This document shows positions 35,600 to 46,843 of a stretch of 64,000 nt of DNA, piece by piece. The notes beneath the pieces are model-generated. The model had not been told where the DNA came from. It saw only the letters and a program-made list of their open reading frames with translations, and did not search any database. Made by a program: the position numbers and the translations under genes. The stretch's first letter is position 1; each line of letters starts with the position of its first letter. Source of the stretch: Celoporthe dispersa (lineage: Eukaryota > Ascomycota > Sordariomycetes > Diaporthales > Cryphonectriaceae); assembly GCA_016584495.1 (NCBI GenBank), contig WAID01000013.1, positions 2,356,001 through 2,420,000 on the forward strand, written 5' to 3'.

Positions 35600-38500
35600 T
35601 AGAGATAAAGCTAAGTCTTATTGACAATCTGCAGTAATAAGGCTTAAGCTAGATAAATTGCAAGTGAATTCAATGCTTTGCAGATAAGGAAGATTATGCA
35701 AAAACGAAAATCTATAAGTTTCGTCTCAAGTAGCAGATAAAGGAAATCAATTATAAAAGATATTATTACGCTTAGTTTCTAAGTAATAGTAAATTTACTA
35801 TAAAATTACTTAGACTGATTTTACAATTTTATCAAGCTTTTTATCTTTTATTATATCTGCTTACAATATGCGTATCTTCTTTTACGAATTTATTATATAT
35901 TCTTCTGCTGCTATTACTAATTATCTATTAGCAAACTATTATATTTTCCAATTATATACACTTCTATAATTATAATCTTTTCTTCTTAATATTTCCTGCT
36001 CTATACTCTTTTACTAGAATTACTATCTATTAATCTTTTATTCTGAATATCTCATGCTTAAGAATTATATAAATTATTATTAAATCTGCATAAAGCTATC
36101 TTATAAATCTGCCTCTTTATTTTCATATTGCGAAGATTTACTAATAATCAATAATATATAGTATACCTAATTTCTATATAATGCTATATCCTATATTCTA
36201 GGATTCTATAGAATGAGAATGCAAGCATAGCTATATTATAGAATATGCTAAGCATATTTATAAAGCTTTACTATGCAATTGCTTTATAATCGATAATTAT
36301 TATTAAGCTTTCTATCTTTTTAGGAGAGAGAATTAGATTTATAAAAATACTTATATAATAAAGAACTATTTAAGCAGCTTCCTTTATTAGCAGATCACTT
36401 ATACTAAGGCTTTTCAAGAGGCTATTATCTATAAAAGCTATACAAATCTTATTAACTGAGAAATCGAATTTAATATCTATATTCTATAATCAGAATTAGA
36501 TTATCAATTAATTAGCTGCTTTATTATAATCGAGCAAGCTAAAGAATATATTAGAGATTATCCAATTCCTATCTAAATAGACCAAGCTAGCCTAATCTAT
36601 TAAGGCTGAGATCTTAATTTAGATATATTTATAGGAGAGAAAAGTAAAGATAAGGATAATAAAGAAGAATTAATAAGCGATATAAATAGTGATTTTCCTA
36701 TATAAGCATTCGAATTTACTGCGAATATTTCTTATATAAATAAGCTAGCCTCCGCTTTTTTCACCCCTTTCTCTTCTCAATATATTCAATAGAATACTAT
36801 AAGCCAATCTATTAATCGATCTTATAATTGCAAAAGCTAATTTATCTATATAGATAATAAGATTATAAAGATTGCTTAATTGTAATTTAAAAATAATAAG
36901 CTAAATGTAATTCATTATGCTACTAACTTAGCAAAAATTGTAATAGCTTATAATTGCTAAGCACTTTATAATATTCTCGCTATATAGAAGAAGATAGCAA
37001 AGATTATTTATCTTATTCTAGCTATTATAAGCAAATTAGAGATTGGTATGCTTCGGCTAGCTCTTACTCTCTCAGCTATAATAGTAAGGAACTTTATTAT
37101 CTTTAGCTGTAAGCGCAGCCAAGCTGATCTGGATAATAATCTAGAGAAGATCGGGTCTCGACCTTTCCCTAATCCCTTCCTCAATAATCCTATCAAGCAG
37201 CCCTTCAGTAATTAGATTCTAGCCAATTTATTTCGGGATACAGGCTTGCTTCCTAGCTTAAGAGTCTTTATAGCTATAAATACTATTCCTTCTAGTATAT
37301 AGGAAGAAAATATATACTTCAAATAGATAATTAAGACCAATGCCTAATATAAGATCTTTCTTAGCTATATTCCTATTATATAGGAGAAATCCGCTATTGC
37401 GATTAGAGATTTTGTCTTCTAATTCACTTATCCTTTAAATAGCAATATTAGCTACTTTACTATAGTTAGCAATTTATCCAATATTTTCTATATTTTTATA
37501 ATAGATATTGCATATTAGATTCGCAAATTCGGAGATAAGCTGGCTAAGATAAATACAAAAGAGGCTATAATCTAGAGTATAAGTATCAATTTTATTATAA
37601 TCTATATACTGGGATGCAATTAGGATTTCAAACCTATTAAAGAAATCTAAGCTGAGAATAATAGTTAAATTAACTATTAGAAAATCTTTAATAAATGGAT
37701 AGCTAATTGCTAGCAAATCTTTACTCCAGAAATAATCTAGAAATGCAAGTGCTAGCTAGTCGCTATCAACCGACATCTCGATACTAAAGGCTTTATCAAA
37801 TTCTTTTTCCTAATTGCTAATAATTATCGCATTATCGCAGATAAGATTATAAATAAGAAAATTGCTATAGCTTTTGGGCCTTTAATGCATAAGATAGAGG
37901 AGAATATTCATATATAGGATAAGTTTCTTCTATAAAAGACTCAATAGAATCAGAAATACTTAATAAAGATATTAAAATCATTTACTATAGATAAATTCAA
38001 TAATAATTCTCTATAAACTCCTTCTTGATAGATTATAATCAAAAGGGAAGATATAAGATTAGTATATTTCTAATTACTATATAGTTATTAATTATATCTG
38101 TATTAATCTAAGTTCTCGAATCCTTTTTACTATAATTGAATTCATTATCAATTTACTATACTTTATTCTTGATAAGCTATAGTTAAAAGGTTAGATATAA
38201 AATTGGCATATTTTTAATTATTGCACAATTACTAATTATATCTATATTAATTGAAAATCTCGAATTTCTTTTATTTTGTATATTTTTAGCTATATTTTCT
38301 CTTTTGAACTACTAATTCAAGATAGAAAGCTATCACAATTAACTGAATATATCTATATTAGCTAGCCTTTATTAGAAGATCTTACTAGCATTCATTTCCT
38401 ACTAGAGTATAAGAATAGCAATCTATTTCTAAAGCATTTAATCGAATATTTACTAATCAATGCAGCTATAGCTTTATCTATATTAGCTTTAGGGAAATAA

Positions 38501-38872
38501 GAAGAATATATAAGCTATAAATTTAGATAAGGAAATTAAGAAAATAGAATTAGAATTTTGCTCTTAATATTTTATTTTCTTATATTATAAATTTATAATA
38601 CTTATAGCAAATATAAATTAATATAAAATATTTAATTAGTATTAAATACTGCGAATAATACGGATAATAGAATAGTTTCTTTTATATAATACTCGGAATA
38701 TAAACTGAAAAGTAAGTACTCTGATTTTATATAGGAATATAAGCCCAAAAGATTAGTAATCTCTTTGAGCTATTCAACTCATACTTATAGCAAAGCTAAG
38801 AATAGTCTCTCAATATATTTCCTTTTGTCAAAACATTTCCTTTGCAGACAAAGGCTATAAGAGGCTAGCAAT
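35600..38872. other. Unassigned 3.3-kb tail of the chromovirus
   Basis: Sequence between chromodomain and 3' LTR. It holds short frames on both strands (for example near 37008-37200 and 37474-37716) but none that I can assign. A typical fungal chromovirus has little here, so this is either an extra region of the element or a further degraded insertion. Confidence 0.4.
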
Positions 38873-39229
38873 TGATGCATTCGCATTATTCACTATTACT
38901 TGATGGTGCATTTACTATAGGATGTATGGTGAATGCACTATTGAATACGTAGTGAATTTATCAGTGAATGTATGGTGAATTCACTATGGAATGTATAGTG
39001 AATTCATTAGAGAATGCGTGGTGCATTCACTATAGAATGCATGGTGAATTCATCGGCGAATGCCGGGTGAATTCATCGAGTGTAACTATAGTGAATTCAC
39101 TTTGTATTCTCTTGCAGCTCCTGACAACTATATATATATCTAGGATAGATATCGTTTCTCTTTCTTCTTCGAAGAGAGAGCATCCTCGTAATATATCTGC
39201 AATGCACCGCATACTTCAGCCGCCCAACA
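38873..39229 (+). repeat. 3' LTR of the chromovirus
   Basis: 357 bp, paired with 28114-28471; the single indel is one C in the CATCC(C)TCGT run. Differences between copies are transitions. It is followed directly by TGCTA. Confidence 0.95.
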
Positions 39230-39234
39230 TGCTA
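39230..39234. repeat. Right target-site duplication TGCTA
   Basis: Matches 28109-28113 exactly. Confidence 0.92.
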
Positions 39235-41294
39235 TCTCGAGTTCTAATATATTCTAATATGCTTTGATTATTATTGTACAAAGTCTGTCTTTTTTAGTAT
39301 ACTCTAGGCTTAATGCTTTTTAGTAGAGCTGCAATTTATTAAAGAGTATTTAAAGAATTTTTGCAATCTTTTATTAGGATTTTGATATTTGATTTGAGCA
39401 AAAGTTATTATTATTCAATTTGTAAAATAGTAGTAATAATTAATTTTCATATCAAAATATATCTTAATTTTCGTATAAGCTATTGCGAATATATTAGTTA
39501 TTTATATAAAGTGTATATAATAATCTTCTGCTTATTTCGTTAGAATATAGGGAAATATTATATGAAATTGATTTAGCTAAATATTAGTATAGAAGCAGAT
39601 ATTTAGAAAGATTTTTATCTTATTATTCAGTAAATTATATAAATTTCTAATATATTTCTGATTATAAGAGAATATTTTAGCAAATTGTATTGCTTTTGTA
39701 AGATTGAAATGCTTGTTTAGAGTATATTGAAAAAGAAAGAATATATAAGAATTATATTTAGTAATTGATAATAATAATAGCTGCAATAATAGTTATTGCA
39801 ATACTTATGCTAGATATAGTAATTGATATTATGCTTAGCTTTGTTATTAGTTTTCAAAAGAATATCAAATTATGATATTGCTAGCTATAAAAAGCTAGAA
39901 AGATATAATAAGCTAGCAGCAAATAAGGCTTATTCAGGCATAGCTAGTATTTTTCTATTATTGGGTATAGCATATCTGCTTGCAATGCTCGCAATAGGCT
40001 AGCTTTAGCTAATGGAAATAGGATTATTATTAAGTATAAAATTTCAAAGCAATTGCAAACTTTATTTATATATGAATTTATTACAAAAGAATAATATGAA
40101 ATTCTTTCTTATTCTATAATAATATCTCTTTTGTTTGAATTAGCTGGAATAGCTATAGTAGAATATAAGCAATATTCTTTTTAATATAAATATTTTTATT
40201 TGCAGAAAGATTTTAAGTAAATAATAATATACTATTAGTATTTGCTTAAATATGCTTTGAATTTAATTAGCAAAATTCTCTTTATAAATAACAAATAAAT
40301 CTTTATTATAAAGATTTTGATTGCAGTAATTAAATAGAATATTAATCAAATAAGTAATAAGATACTTTTTATTAATATTATTTGCAGAATATATAAATTA
40401 TAAACTAGTATTAATATATTTTCTATATATTAAGTTTAGAAGAATAGCATTTAGCAGATTATCAAGAGAGAAGCTTATTATAAGCTTTTAAGTATTATTA
40501 TTATTAGCTATTATCTTATAAATATCTAAGCGTATAGGAAGTTAAGCAAAGGCTATAGATTTAAAAAGCAATGAGTTAGGGCAAGAGTTATAGATTTAGA
40601 GAGCAATAAATTAAAGTAAGAATTATGGACTTAGAGAGCAATAAATCTAAATAAGGATTATAAATTCAGAGATAAGAAAAGAAGTGAATAGTATATTAGA
40701 AGCTTATTGAAAGTTGGAGAGTATATATATAGAAAAGAAGACAAAGAAAGAAATCAGATATATATATATATATATATAAAGAGGAAGAAAAGAAAGAAGA
40801 TAAGAATTATAGGAATAGAAAAAAATTCTTTATTTATCTCTTTCTTAGCTTATAGGATTATCTCTGCTATATATAAAGATTATTTCTTAATAATTATTTT
40901 TGTAATATAAAGATTATTTCTTTAATATAAAAATTAGTTTTGCAGTAAATATCTTTAGTAATCTATCATAATAGAGATTGCTTTTGCTATAAATTATAGC
41001 TTCTATTATAGATTATAGTAAATAGGAATTATTTGTTTATTTTTTATGCATAATAGATATATATCTTAAGAATTCTCAACGAATATGCGATGATTGCAGG
41101 GAAAGTCATGAAAGTCTCTAGTTTTTGCTGATTATTGCTTAGGAAATCTAGTAATTAGGAAATTTGAAAATGCGATTCTCGGGGTATAGCGCGTGCGTTG
41201 GCAGGCGAGTATGCGATCGATGATTATAGGGAGAGTCTGCTGCTATATGCTTTTTAATCTTGCAGATCTATGGTTATCTCCAATTATTGATCAG
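39235..41294 (-). pseudogene. Copia 5' region, presumed gag remnant
   Basis: The third piece of the outer copia element, next to its 5' LTR on the - strand, where gag should lie. Extremely AT-rich, with no intact frame or recognisable motif. Composition rises toward normal near 41150-41250, where C and G reappear close to the LTR. Confidence 0.5.
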
Positions 41295-41459
41295 TATTAG
41301 TTAGTACTTGTATGTACGTATATTATAGAGGGTGGTTGATAGTATTGTATTGCTTATTATTGTAAGATGAAGGATTGCTGCTCTGTCTAGGAGGGCCTTG
41401 GCCCCCAGCTAAATGCCTTGCGCACGGGCTAGCAAGCAACGGTGGTCGTTGCTTCCACA
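41295..41459 (-). repeat. Right LTR (5' LTR) of the copia element
   Basis: 165 bp, paired with 10468-10630. Its inner ~75 bases (starting TATTAG for TGTTGG) carry the mutations; its outer half is unchanged. It ends CCACA and is followed by GTATG. Confidence 0.92.
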
Positions 41460-41464
41460 GTATG
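41460..41464. repeat. Right target-site duplication GTATG
   Basis: Exact match to 10463-10467. A second GTATG follows at once, so the duplication sits in a short tandem. Confidence 0.9.
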
Positions 41465-44439
41465 GTATGCAAATATCTCGTCATGATACTTTGAGGGTGA
41501 ATACAACAACAGCAGCAGCAATAAAAGAGAGAAGGAAAAACAACCTCAGTGCCATCATCAAGCGTGCCTGTCCCGACATATATCTGGATGCACCATGAGC
41601 AAGAGTACTGAGATCCCAGTCCACAGTATTCCAAGATGAGAAGCACTGCAGCTCATCGTCGGCGTCTATTGTCATATCGGACAAGACTCGAGCCGTCAGA
41701 GCTCTTTCCTCCAACCTGGCTCTACCATGTTCACATGAACAGCACCTGATGCGAGCAGAGTCTATTCTCTCTCTCACACGATGTCCAACCCTCCTCCAGC
41801 TGCTGGGTCTCGTGTGTTGTCAAAGGATGGCTGACATGCGTACGGCTGTTCTCTTGTACGAGGCACCCGTGCGACATGTGCTCGTGCTTAGGAAACAATA
41901 CTGGTCCTGGCAGCCTGTGAGCGAGTACAACGACGGGTTTCAGCGCTTGAGGCCGAGGCTCGCAGACTCCTGCCCATGAATTCACAATCACATTGAAAAG
42001 TCAGGTATGGCCACATGAGAGAACCTGGCTATGCTTGTCCCCCGCTGTACTTGTAGCATGACAGCCGCAGCACTCTCTCATCTGACCATGTGGCTGCGGT
42101 GGGTGGAGCGAACGCCTGTGGTCCTGACACCTAAAACAAATTGTTAGCAAGTGAGTGATCACCGCTGGTATAGTCATCAGGACAAGGTGGGTTAAGTATT
42201 CCATGCTTTTTCTAATAATTAGTTGTTTGAATGCCGAGCTCTGTATGGCCAAGACCGCACTTCACTTGTGGCTAGGCCATTGTTAGGGCACAAAACGAGT
42301 AACTAATTAGTCCTTTCGGAATTCGTGGTGAGGGGATATAGAGCATCAGAAAGGTCAACAGCGGTGCCGAACCAGGACTTCAGGACTGCCGTCATGGCCA
42401 GAGCAGGGCCAGGCTAAGCTGTTGGTGTAAAGAGGTTATTGCGAGTCATTTCGGAGGTCAATACCGTTCAAGGGCCGTGACACCCGCCCGTGGAGGCTCG
42501 TCTTCCCAGGCTCGGATCATCAAATGCCCCTCAATCCTAACCTCACTTTTGTCTCTCAAAAGGCGCTCCGTATTACCAACGGATCATTTGCAACACGTTA
42601 ACGAGGAGCACTTAGGGTACTAGGCAATCTCAACGATTCATTCACCTCGGTCAATTATGGAGATACCGTGAGGCGCAGCAGGAACACACATACATATGCA
42701 TATATACATTGCAGGCTTAGCTGTTCTTATTTCGTCCCCAAAAACCAAAAACCTGAAACGTCGCCTCTGTCCAGTGTGGCACAATCCGCGCAAAGAGCAT
42801 AGTTCACACAGCTGAAGCGTCTTCCAGGTGATAAGCCATCAATTCGAGAGGAGACAATAGTAATAGTACATCAGATACAAGCTGGAAAGACCTCGTCGTC
42901 GAGTCTCAGGATATTTATTCAGGGGTGGTAACCCCTCCCCTCCCCATATAAAGGGCGGAGACGCAGCCCCGTGGACTGCTCCACATGTCCTCCCACCTCC
43001 CGGGCTGCCGCCCCCAGCTGACAGCAGCCTCAAAAGGGGGAAGGGGTAGGGGACGGATCACATGCCGCTGCGATCTGGTGTTGGATGTCATCTCGCCGAC
43101 CTGGGTAGAAGCATGTCCTCGGCAGGACCCGAGAAAAAGAGGTCAGGTAGGGAGAGATCCAAGCTTGGACTCACGCGCGCAGAGATCACTACAAGGATGC
43201 GTAGGGCATTAGCAAGTAAGTAAAGCAGTAGGATGGATCTCTGGTCCGGGCAGTGAGAAGATGAGAGCGATTCGAGAAAGATCTGAGGCGGCATCCTCAT
43301 CACCCATCACCCTTTCGCCCTCATCACTTTTGGCCCAAAGTATGAGGTGAAAGAAGAAGAACAAGGAGGAGGAGAAGAAGGAGGAAAAACAACCCTCCAA
43401 TTAGACCAAACCTTCAGGCTGTGGATACATGTTGCCGACTTTCCTGTCCTCCTGCCCAGTGTGAGTCCCCCGACCGATGAGGATTCAATAGTGCCATGAA
43501 TCGGCAGTGGATCATCCCGTCCCCCTGTCCTTGTGTTTGCCCCCTCCACCCTCGTCTGCCGTGGCCTGAACAGGCACTACTCCGGCCAGGCGGCCGTCGT
43601 GGAGCTGTGGTTGGGTGGTATCGAGGCGCGGGAGGGTGCATTCTCTGGGTGCGTGGCGCAAGAGCGCACCCTGAGTGAGTAGATTTGTATGTCCCTTGCC
43701 GCCCCCTGACCTGTACAAGATCCAATCGAAAAGAAGAGAAATAGGATGGAAAGAAAAGGAAAAAAAGAAGAAATAAGAAAAGGGCTGCAGTGTGTGTGCA
43801 CTAGCTGATTTTACCCGATCCTGACTGCCTGGCTGGCTGTGCCTCTGGCTGGCTGGGGCCTGTGACTTGACCAGCTAGGCCGTCGCATGTGAATCGGTTT
43901 AGGCCCCGGTGTATTATATCATTTTATGTTATGGGTATTATCGACGAGGGCAAAATAATGGACCATCGTGACGGTTCCGTTCGCCATTGTCATTTCGCGA
44001 TCGACCCGCACCGGATGGACAGATGGGTCACACCAGAAAAGGGAAAAGACCTGAGGCCACACCACGCGCCACCATAAAAAAAGGGTTTCTCATTCGGGCC
44101 AAGTCATGCGCGGCCTTATACATGCAAGCATGGTATACTATAAGAAGACCAAGGCCCTGGGCTGCCTCTCTCTCCTCTTTCATCCCATCTCGTCGACGAC
44201 GCGTTGTGAGGGTTTGCCACTTGCTCTGTAAGTAAACACTTGCAAATACTTGCTGGGAATCCAGTAAAGCAACGTTGACAAGCGACGACCTCTGTTTCTC
44301 TCTCTCTCTGTGTGTGTGTTTGTGTGTCTCTCGTTTTCTCAACTTTTGTTGCCCCTCGTTCCTTTACTCAATACAACATTCCCTCTTTTACCAGTGGTCC
44401 CTCGTTCGTTCTTTTCTTCTGCACCAGACATTCCCCAAG
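41465..44439. other. Gene-free flank and upstream region of the PLC-like gene
   Basis: Normal composition from the LTR edge onward. I find no coding region with motif or splice support. Near 44228 a GTAAGT and a later AG before the start codon could mark a 5'-UTR intron of the next gene. A CT/GT-rich tract (44298-44330) lies about 110-140 bp before the start codon, as is common in fungal promoters. Confidence 0.55.
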
Positions 44440-45759
44440 ATGCGATCTCCCAGCGCCATCGCCACCCTGGCCCTCCTCGCCGGCGGTGCCACGGCAGCCA
44501 CCGTCTGCAACGGCTACTCGGCCCTCTGCGACAAGATCTACTCCAACATGACCTTCATCGGCAGCCACGACTCCGCCTTCGACGGCATCCTCCTGGTCGA
44601 CAACCAGTTCGACTCCGTCGCCGACCAGCTCAGCCTGGGCGTGCGCTTCCTGCAGGCCCAGAGCCACGACAAGGACGGCGTCATCGAGCTCTGCCACACG
44701 AGCTGCACCGAGGAGGACGCCGGCACCCTCGTCACCTGGCTCGAGACGGTCGTCACCTTTCTCGAGGCCAACCCGGACGAGGTCGTCACCCTGCTCATCA
44801 CCAACGGCGACGGCATCGACAACTCGGTGTTTGCCGAAGCGTTTGAGACGGCCGGCGCGGATGCGTATGCCTACTCGCCCGGCTCTACGCTCACGCTGGA
44901 TGAGTGGCCCACGCTGGGTGAGCTGATTGATGATGGCTCGAGGCTGGTGGTGTTTATGGATTATCCTTCTGGTACCTCTGTCAGCTATATCCTGCCCGAG
45001 TTTACCTCGTACATCTTGTAAGTCAAACCCAGCGTTCCCGGGTGTGTGATTATAACAGGGATTGGAGGGAGAGAAAGAAGAAGAAAGATGAGGAAAAAGA
45101 GGCAAAAAGAAAACAATGACTGACTGTGATTTATAGTGAGACCTCATATGAGTAAGTCCTATCCCCATGCCTCTGGGTGTGGCCTATCTCTCTCTCTGGA
45201 AAGCCCTCCCTTCCCCTTTTCAAACCAGTGAAACCAGCCACCATATTCCAACCGCCATAACCTTCCTCTCTCCTTCTCTCTCCCCTCCTCCCAGCGATTC
45301 ATACTACAAAAGACTGACCGTTCCTACCAGCGTGACCGACTCCTCCTTCCCGGATTGCTCCGTTAATCGCCCCTCCGGCGCCAGCTCCGACGGCCGCATG
45401 TACCTCGTCAACCACTTCCTCGACCTCGACATCTTCGGCATCGACATCCCCGACGAGGTCGCCGCCTCGACCACCAACGGCGAGGCCTCTATCATGGCTG
45501 AGGTCAACGAATGCAATGCCCTGTATGATCGTTATCCCACCTTTATCCTGGTAGGCCTTCCTTTTTTTTTCCTTCAAAATTTTTCTTTTTTCCCCACTCT
45601 TCTAGATGAGGCAACTTGTCCTGCAGTGAATCTGAGACACGAGTTTGTATGTTCCAAACCACTTCTGACGCGTATATTCTCTCTCCGCAGCTCGACTGGA
45701 TCAGCGTCGGTGACTTCCTCGAGGTCCAGAACTACCTGAACGGTGTGGGCACGCTCTAA
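44440..45759 (+). CDS. Secreted PLC-like phosphodiesterase
   Basis: A PI-PLC X-domain-like (TIM-barrel) phosphodiesterase. The start at 44440 opens a signal peptide (MRSPSAIATLALLAGGATAA). Next come Cys-rich CNGYSALCDKIYSNMTFIGSHDSAF, with the first catalytic-type His, and VRFLQAQSHDKDGVIELCHTSC, with the second. VVTLLITNGDGID, LDEWPTLGELIDDGSRLVVFMDY and a C-terminal GRMYLVNHFLDLDIFGI follow. Four exons: 44440-45017, a 15-nt microexon 45137-45151, 45295-45550 and 45691-45759, all phase-consistent, giving 305 aa. It is the only host gene here that reads through without a frame slip. The true substrate is unknown; several fungal members act on glycerophospholipids or have lost activity. Confidence 0.9.
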
Positions 45760-46843
45760 ATTGGCAGGATGGTCCGACGTACAGTGTTCTTCTTAAGCCT
45801 GCATGTGTCAAGCCAGGTACCCGGCATTACAGTTCGGTCGACGTATTTATTCAGTGCTCTTCCTTGAATGATAATTAAATGATACCCAACCCACCTTTAG
45901 GTTTTTGCGTCTCCCGCTTGTGTGTGTGTGTGTGTGTGTGTATGTGTGTATGTGTATGTGTATGTGTTTGTTTGACCTTTGTGTCTATCATTTTCCTCAA
46001 CCGTCAGTCTTGTTCTAGGTTGCGCTCCAAGCTTCCTCTAGTGACGACCAAGGGTGTCTGCCCATAATACAGTTACCACACCGGTACTCCGAGTTGCCCA
46101 TAGCCTCAGGTGCATCTCATGTGTCTCTTGAAGGCCCGTCACATCTCCCTCACAGGTCTCATTATCCATGTAAAGCTGCGTGGTCTCTCCGTTTCTCTTG
46201 GTCTATCATAAAGCCCCTGATGACAGGGTATGTGTTTATATTTGTTTTTCAAGGAACATCTACAAGGACCTTGGCCTCCCGATCGCCAGGGGTGATTTCG
46301 GTCCGGTTACTCATTACTCATGTGCTTCTCTTTTCTCTTTCCGCTTTTTATCATGGCCAGCTTGAACCAGCCACCCAGCCTGCGTGTGATAGAAAGGAAA
46401 ACAGACCTGTCTGTCCCTCTACCCTCCGGCCCCCTCTAGCCAGTCCTATGAATGATGAGACACCCTCCGGCCCTTCAACCCGCCAAAACTCACTAGAAGC
46501 GTTTCTTCGTCGCTGGTCCGTAAAACATAACACGTACACACATACACACCAGTAACGCCACATAGTAACACACCCAACCCATCAGGTTGACACAGGACAT
46601 CTCCTTGAATGTGCTGACGTCCCAGAAGCCCGTCTCTCTCTCTCTCTCTCTCTCTTTTCCAGACTGCTCGTTCGCCCCAAATCACATTCCCATCCAGTGA
46701 CACACGGGTGTGGTGTACCCGAACAGGCCCTCGAACAGCCATTTCTCCACCTCTGCCTTGTTCGTATGATATTCAGCAGAACCCGCCGGTAGCCCTAATG
46801 CCGGGAGGACACCGGGGGAGCAACCCTTCGTTGTAGAAGGGGT
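45760..46843. other. Convergent intergenic region with microsatellites
   Basis: Between the 3' ends of the PLC-like gene and the transcription-factor gene. Contains a GT tract (about 45918-45970) and a (TC)n run (46632-46655). Part of it (46773-46843) may be the true C-terminus of the transcription factor if the last frame slip is an error. Confidence 0.6.

Larger units (their letters stand above)
28114..39229 (+). mobile_element. Ty3/gypsy chromovirus LTR retrotransposon, nested, strongly RIP-mutated
   Basis: 11.1 kb, inserted in the copia element with a TGCTA duplication. LTRs (28114-28471 and 38873-39229) start TGATGCA and end CAACA (TAACA in the left copy). On the + strand the interior reads, in order, a long gag/protease region (28.5-32.6 kb), RT (about 32.7-33.4), RNase H (33.4-34.0), integrase (34.2-35.2) and a chromodomain-like segment (about 35.48-35.56). 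About 3.3 kb of unexplained sequence follows before the 3' LTR. The interior is among the most AT-rich in the window, yet the LTRs keep many C and G. Confidence 0.9.
10468..41459 (-). mobile_element. Ty1/copia LTR retrotransposon, RIP-mutated, split by two nested elements
   Basis: The outermost layer of the AT-rich block. LTRs of 163 and 165 bp bound it (10468-10630 and 41295-41459). Read on the - strand each begins TGTGG and ends CCAACA before mutation. GTATG flanks both ends. Its own sequence is in three pieces: 39235-41294 (5' part, presumably gag), 26842-28113 (protease end and GAG-pre-integrase) and 10631-14463 (integrase, then presumably RT and RNase H). These total about 7.5 kb with the LTRs, a plausible size for a single element. 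Assignment to copia rests on decayed - strand matches: a FLLYLANID-type segment near 27230, a HRRFGHP-type segment near 27030, and an integrase core beginning at 14463. Almost every frame carries stop codons created by C-to-T or G-to-A change, so it is inactive. Confidence 0.85.

Noticed and set aside
40707..40910. Lys/Ile-rich ORF near the copia 5' LTR
   Set aside because: Derived from an AT/AG-rich low-complexity stretch, with no family resemblance and in antisense to the element.
10468..41459. Giant Starship-type element, centromere or mitochondrial insertion
   Set aside because: No tyrosine-recombinase captain frame was seen, and exact LTRs, 4-5-bp target duplications and retroviral gene order explain the block fully. 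The AT bias follows transition mutation of identifiable retroelements.
43113..43690. Possible small spliced gene before the PLC-like gene
   Set aside because: Candidate ATG and GT sites exist, but I found no conserved peptide or consistent downstream exon.
44275..44439. Upstream extension of the PLC-like gene
   Set aside because: The in-frame extension is a translation of CT/GT-rich leader, while the ATG at 44440 begins a clean signal peptide.
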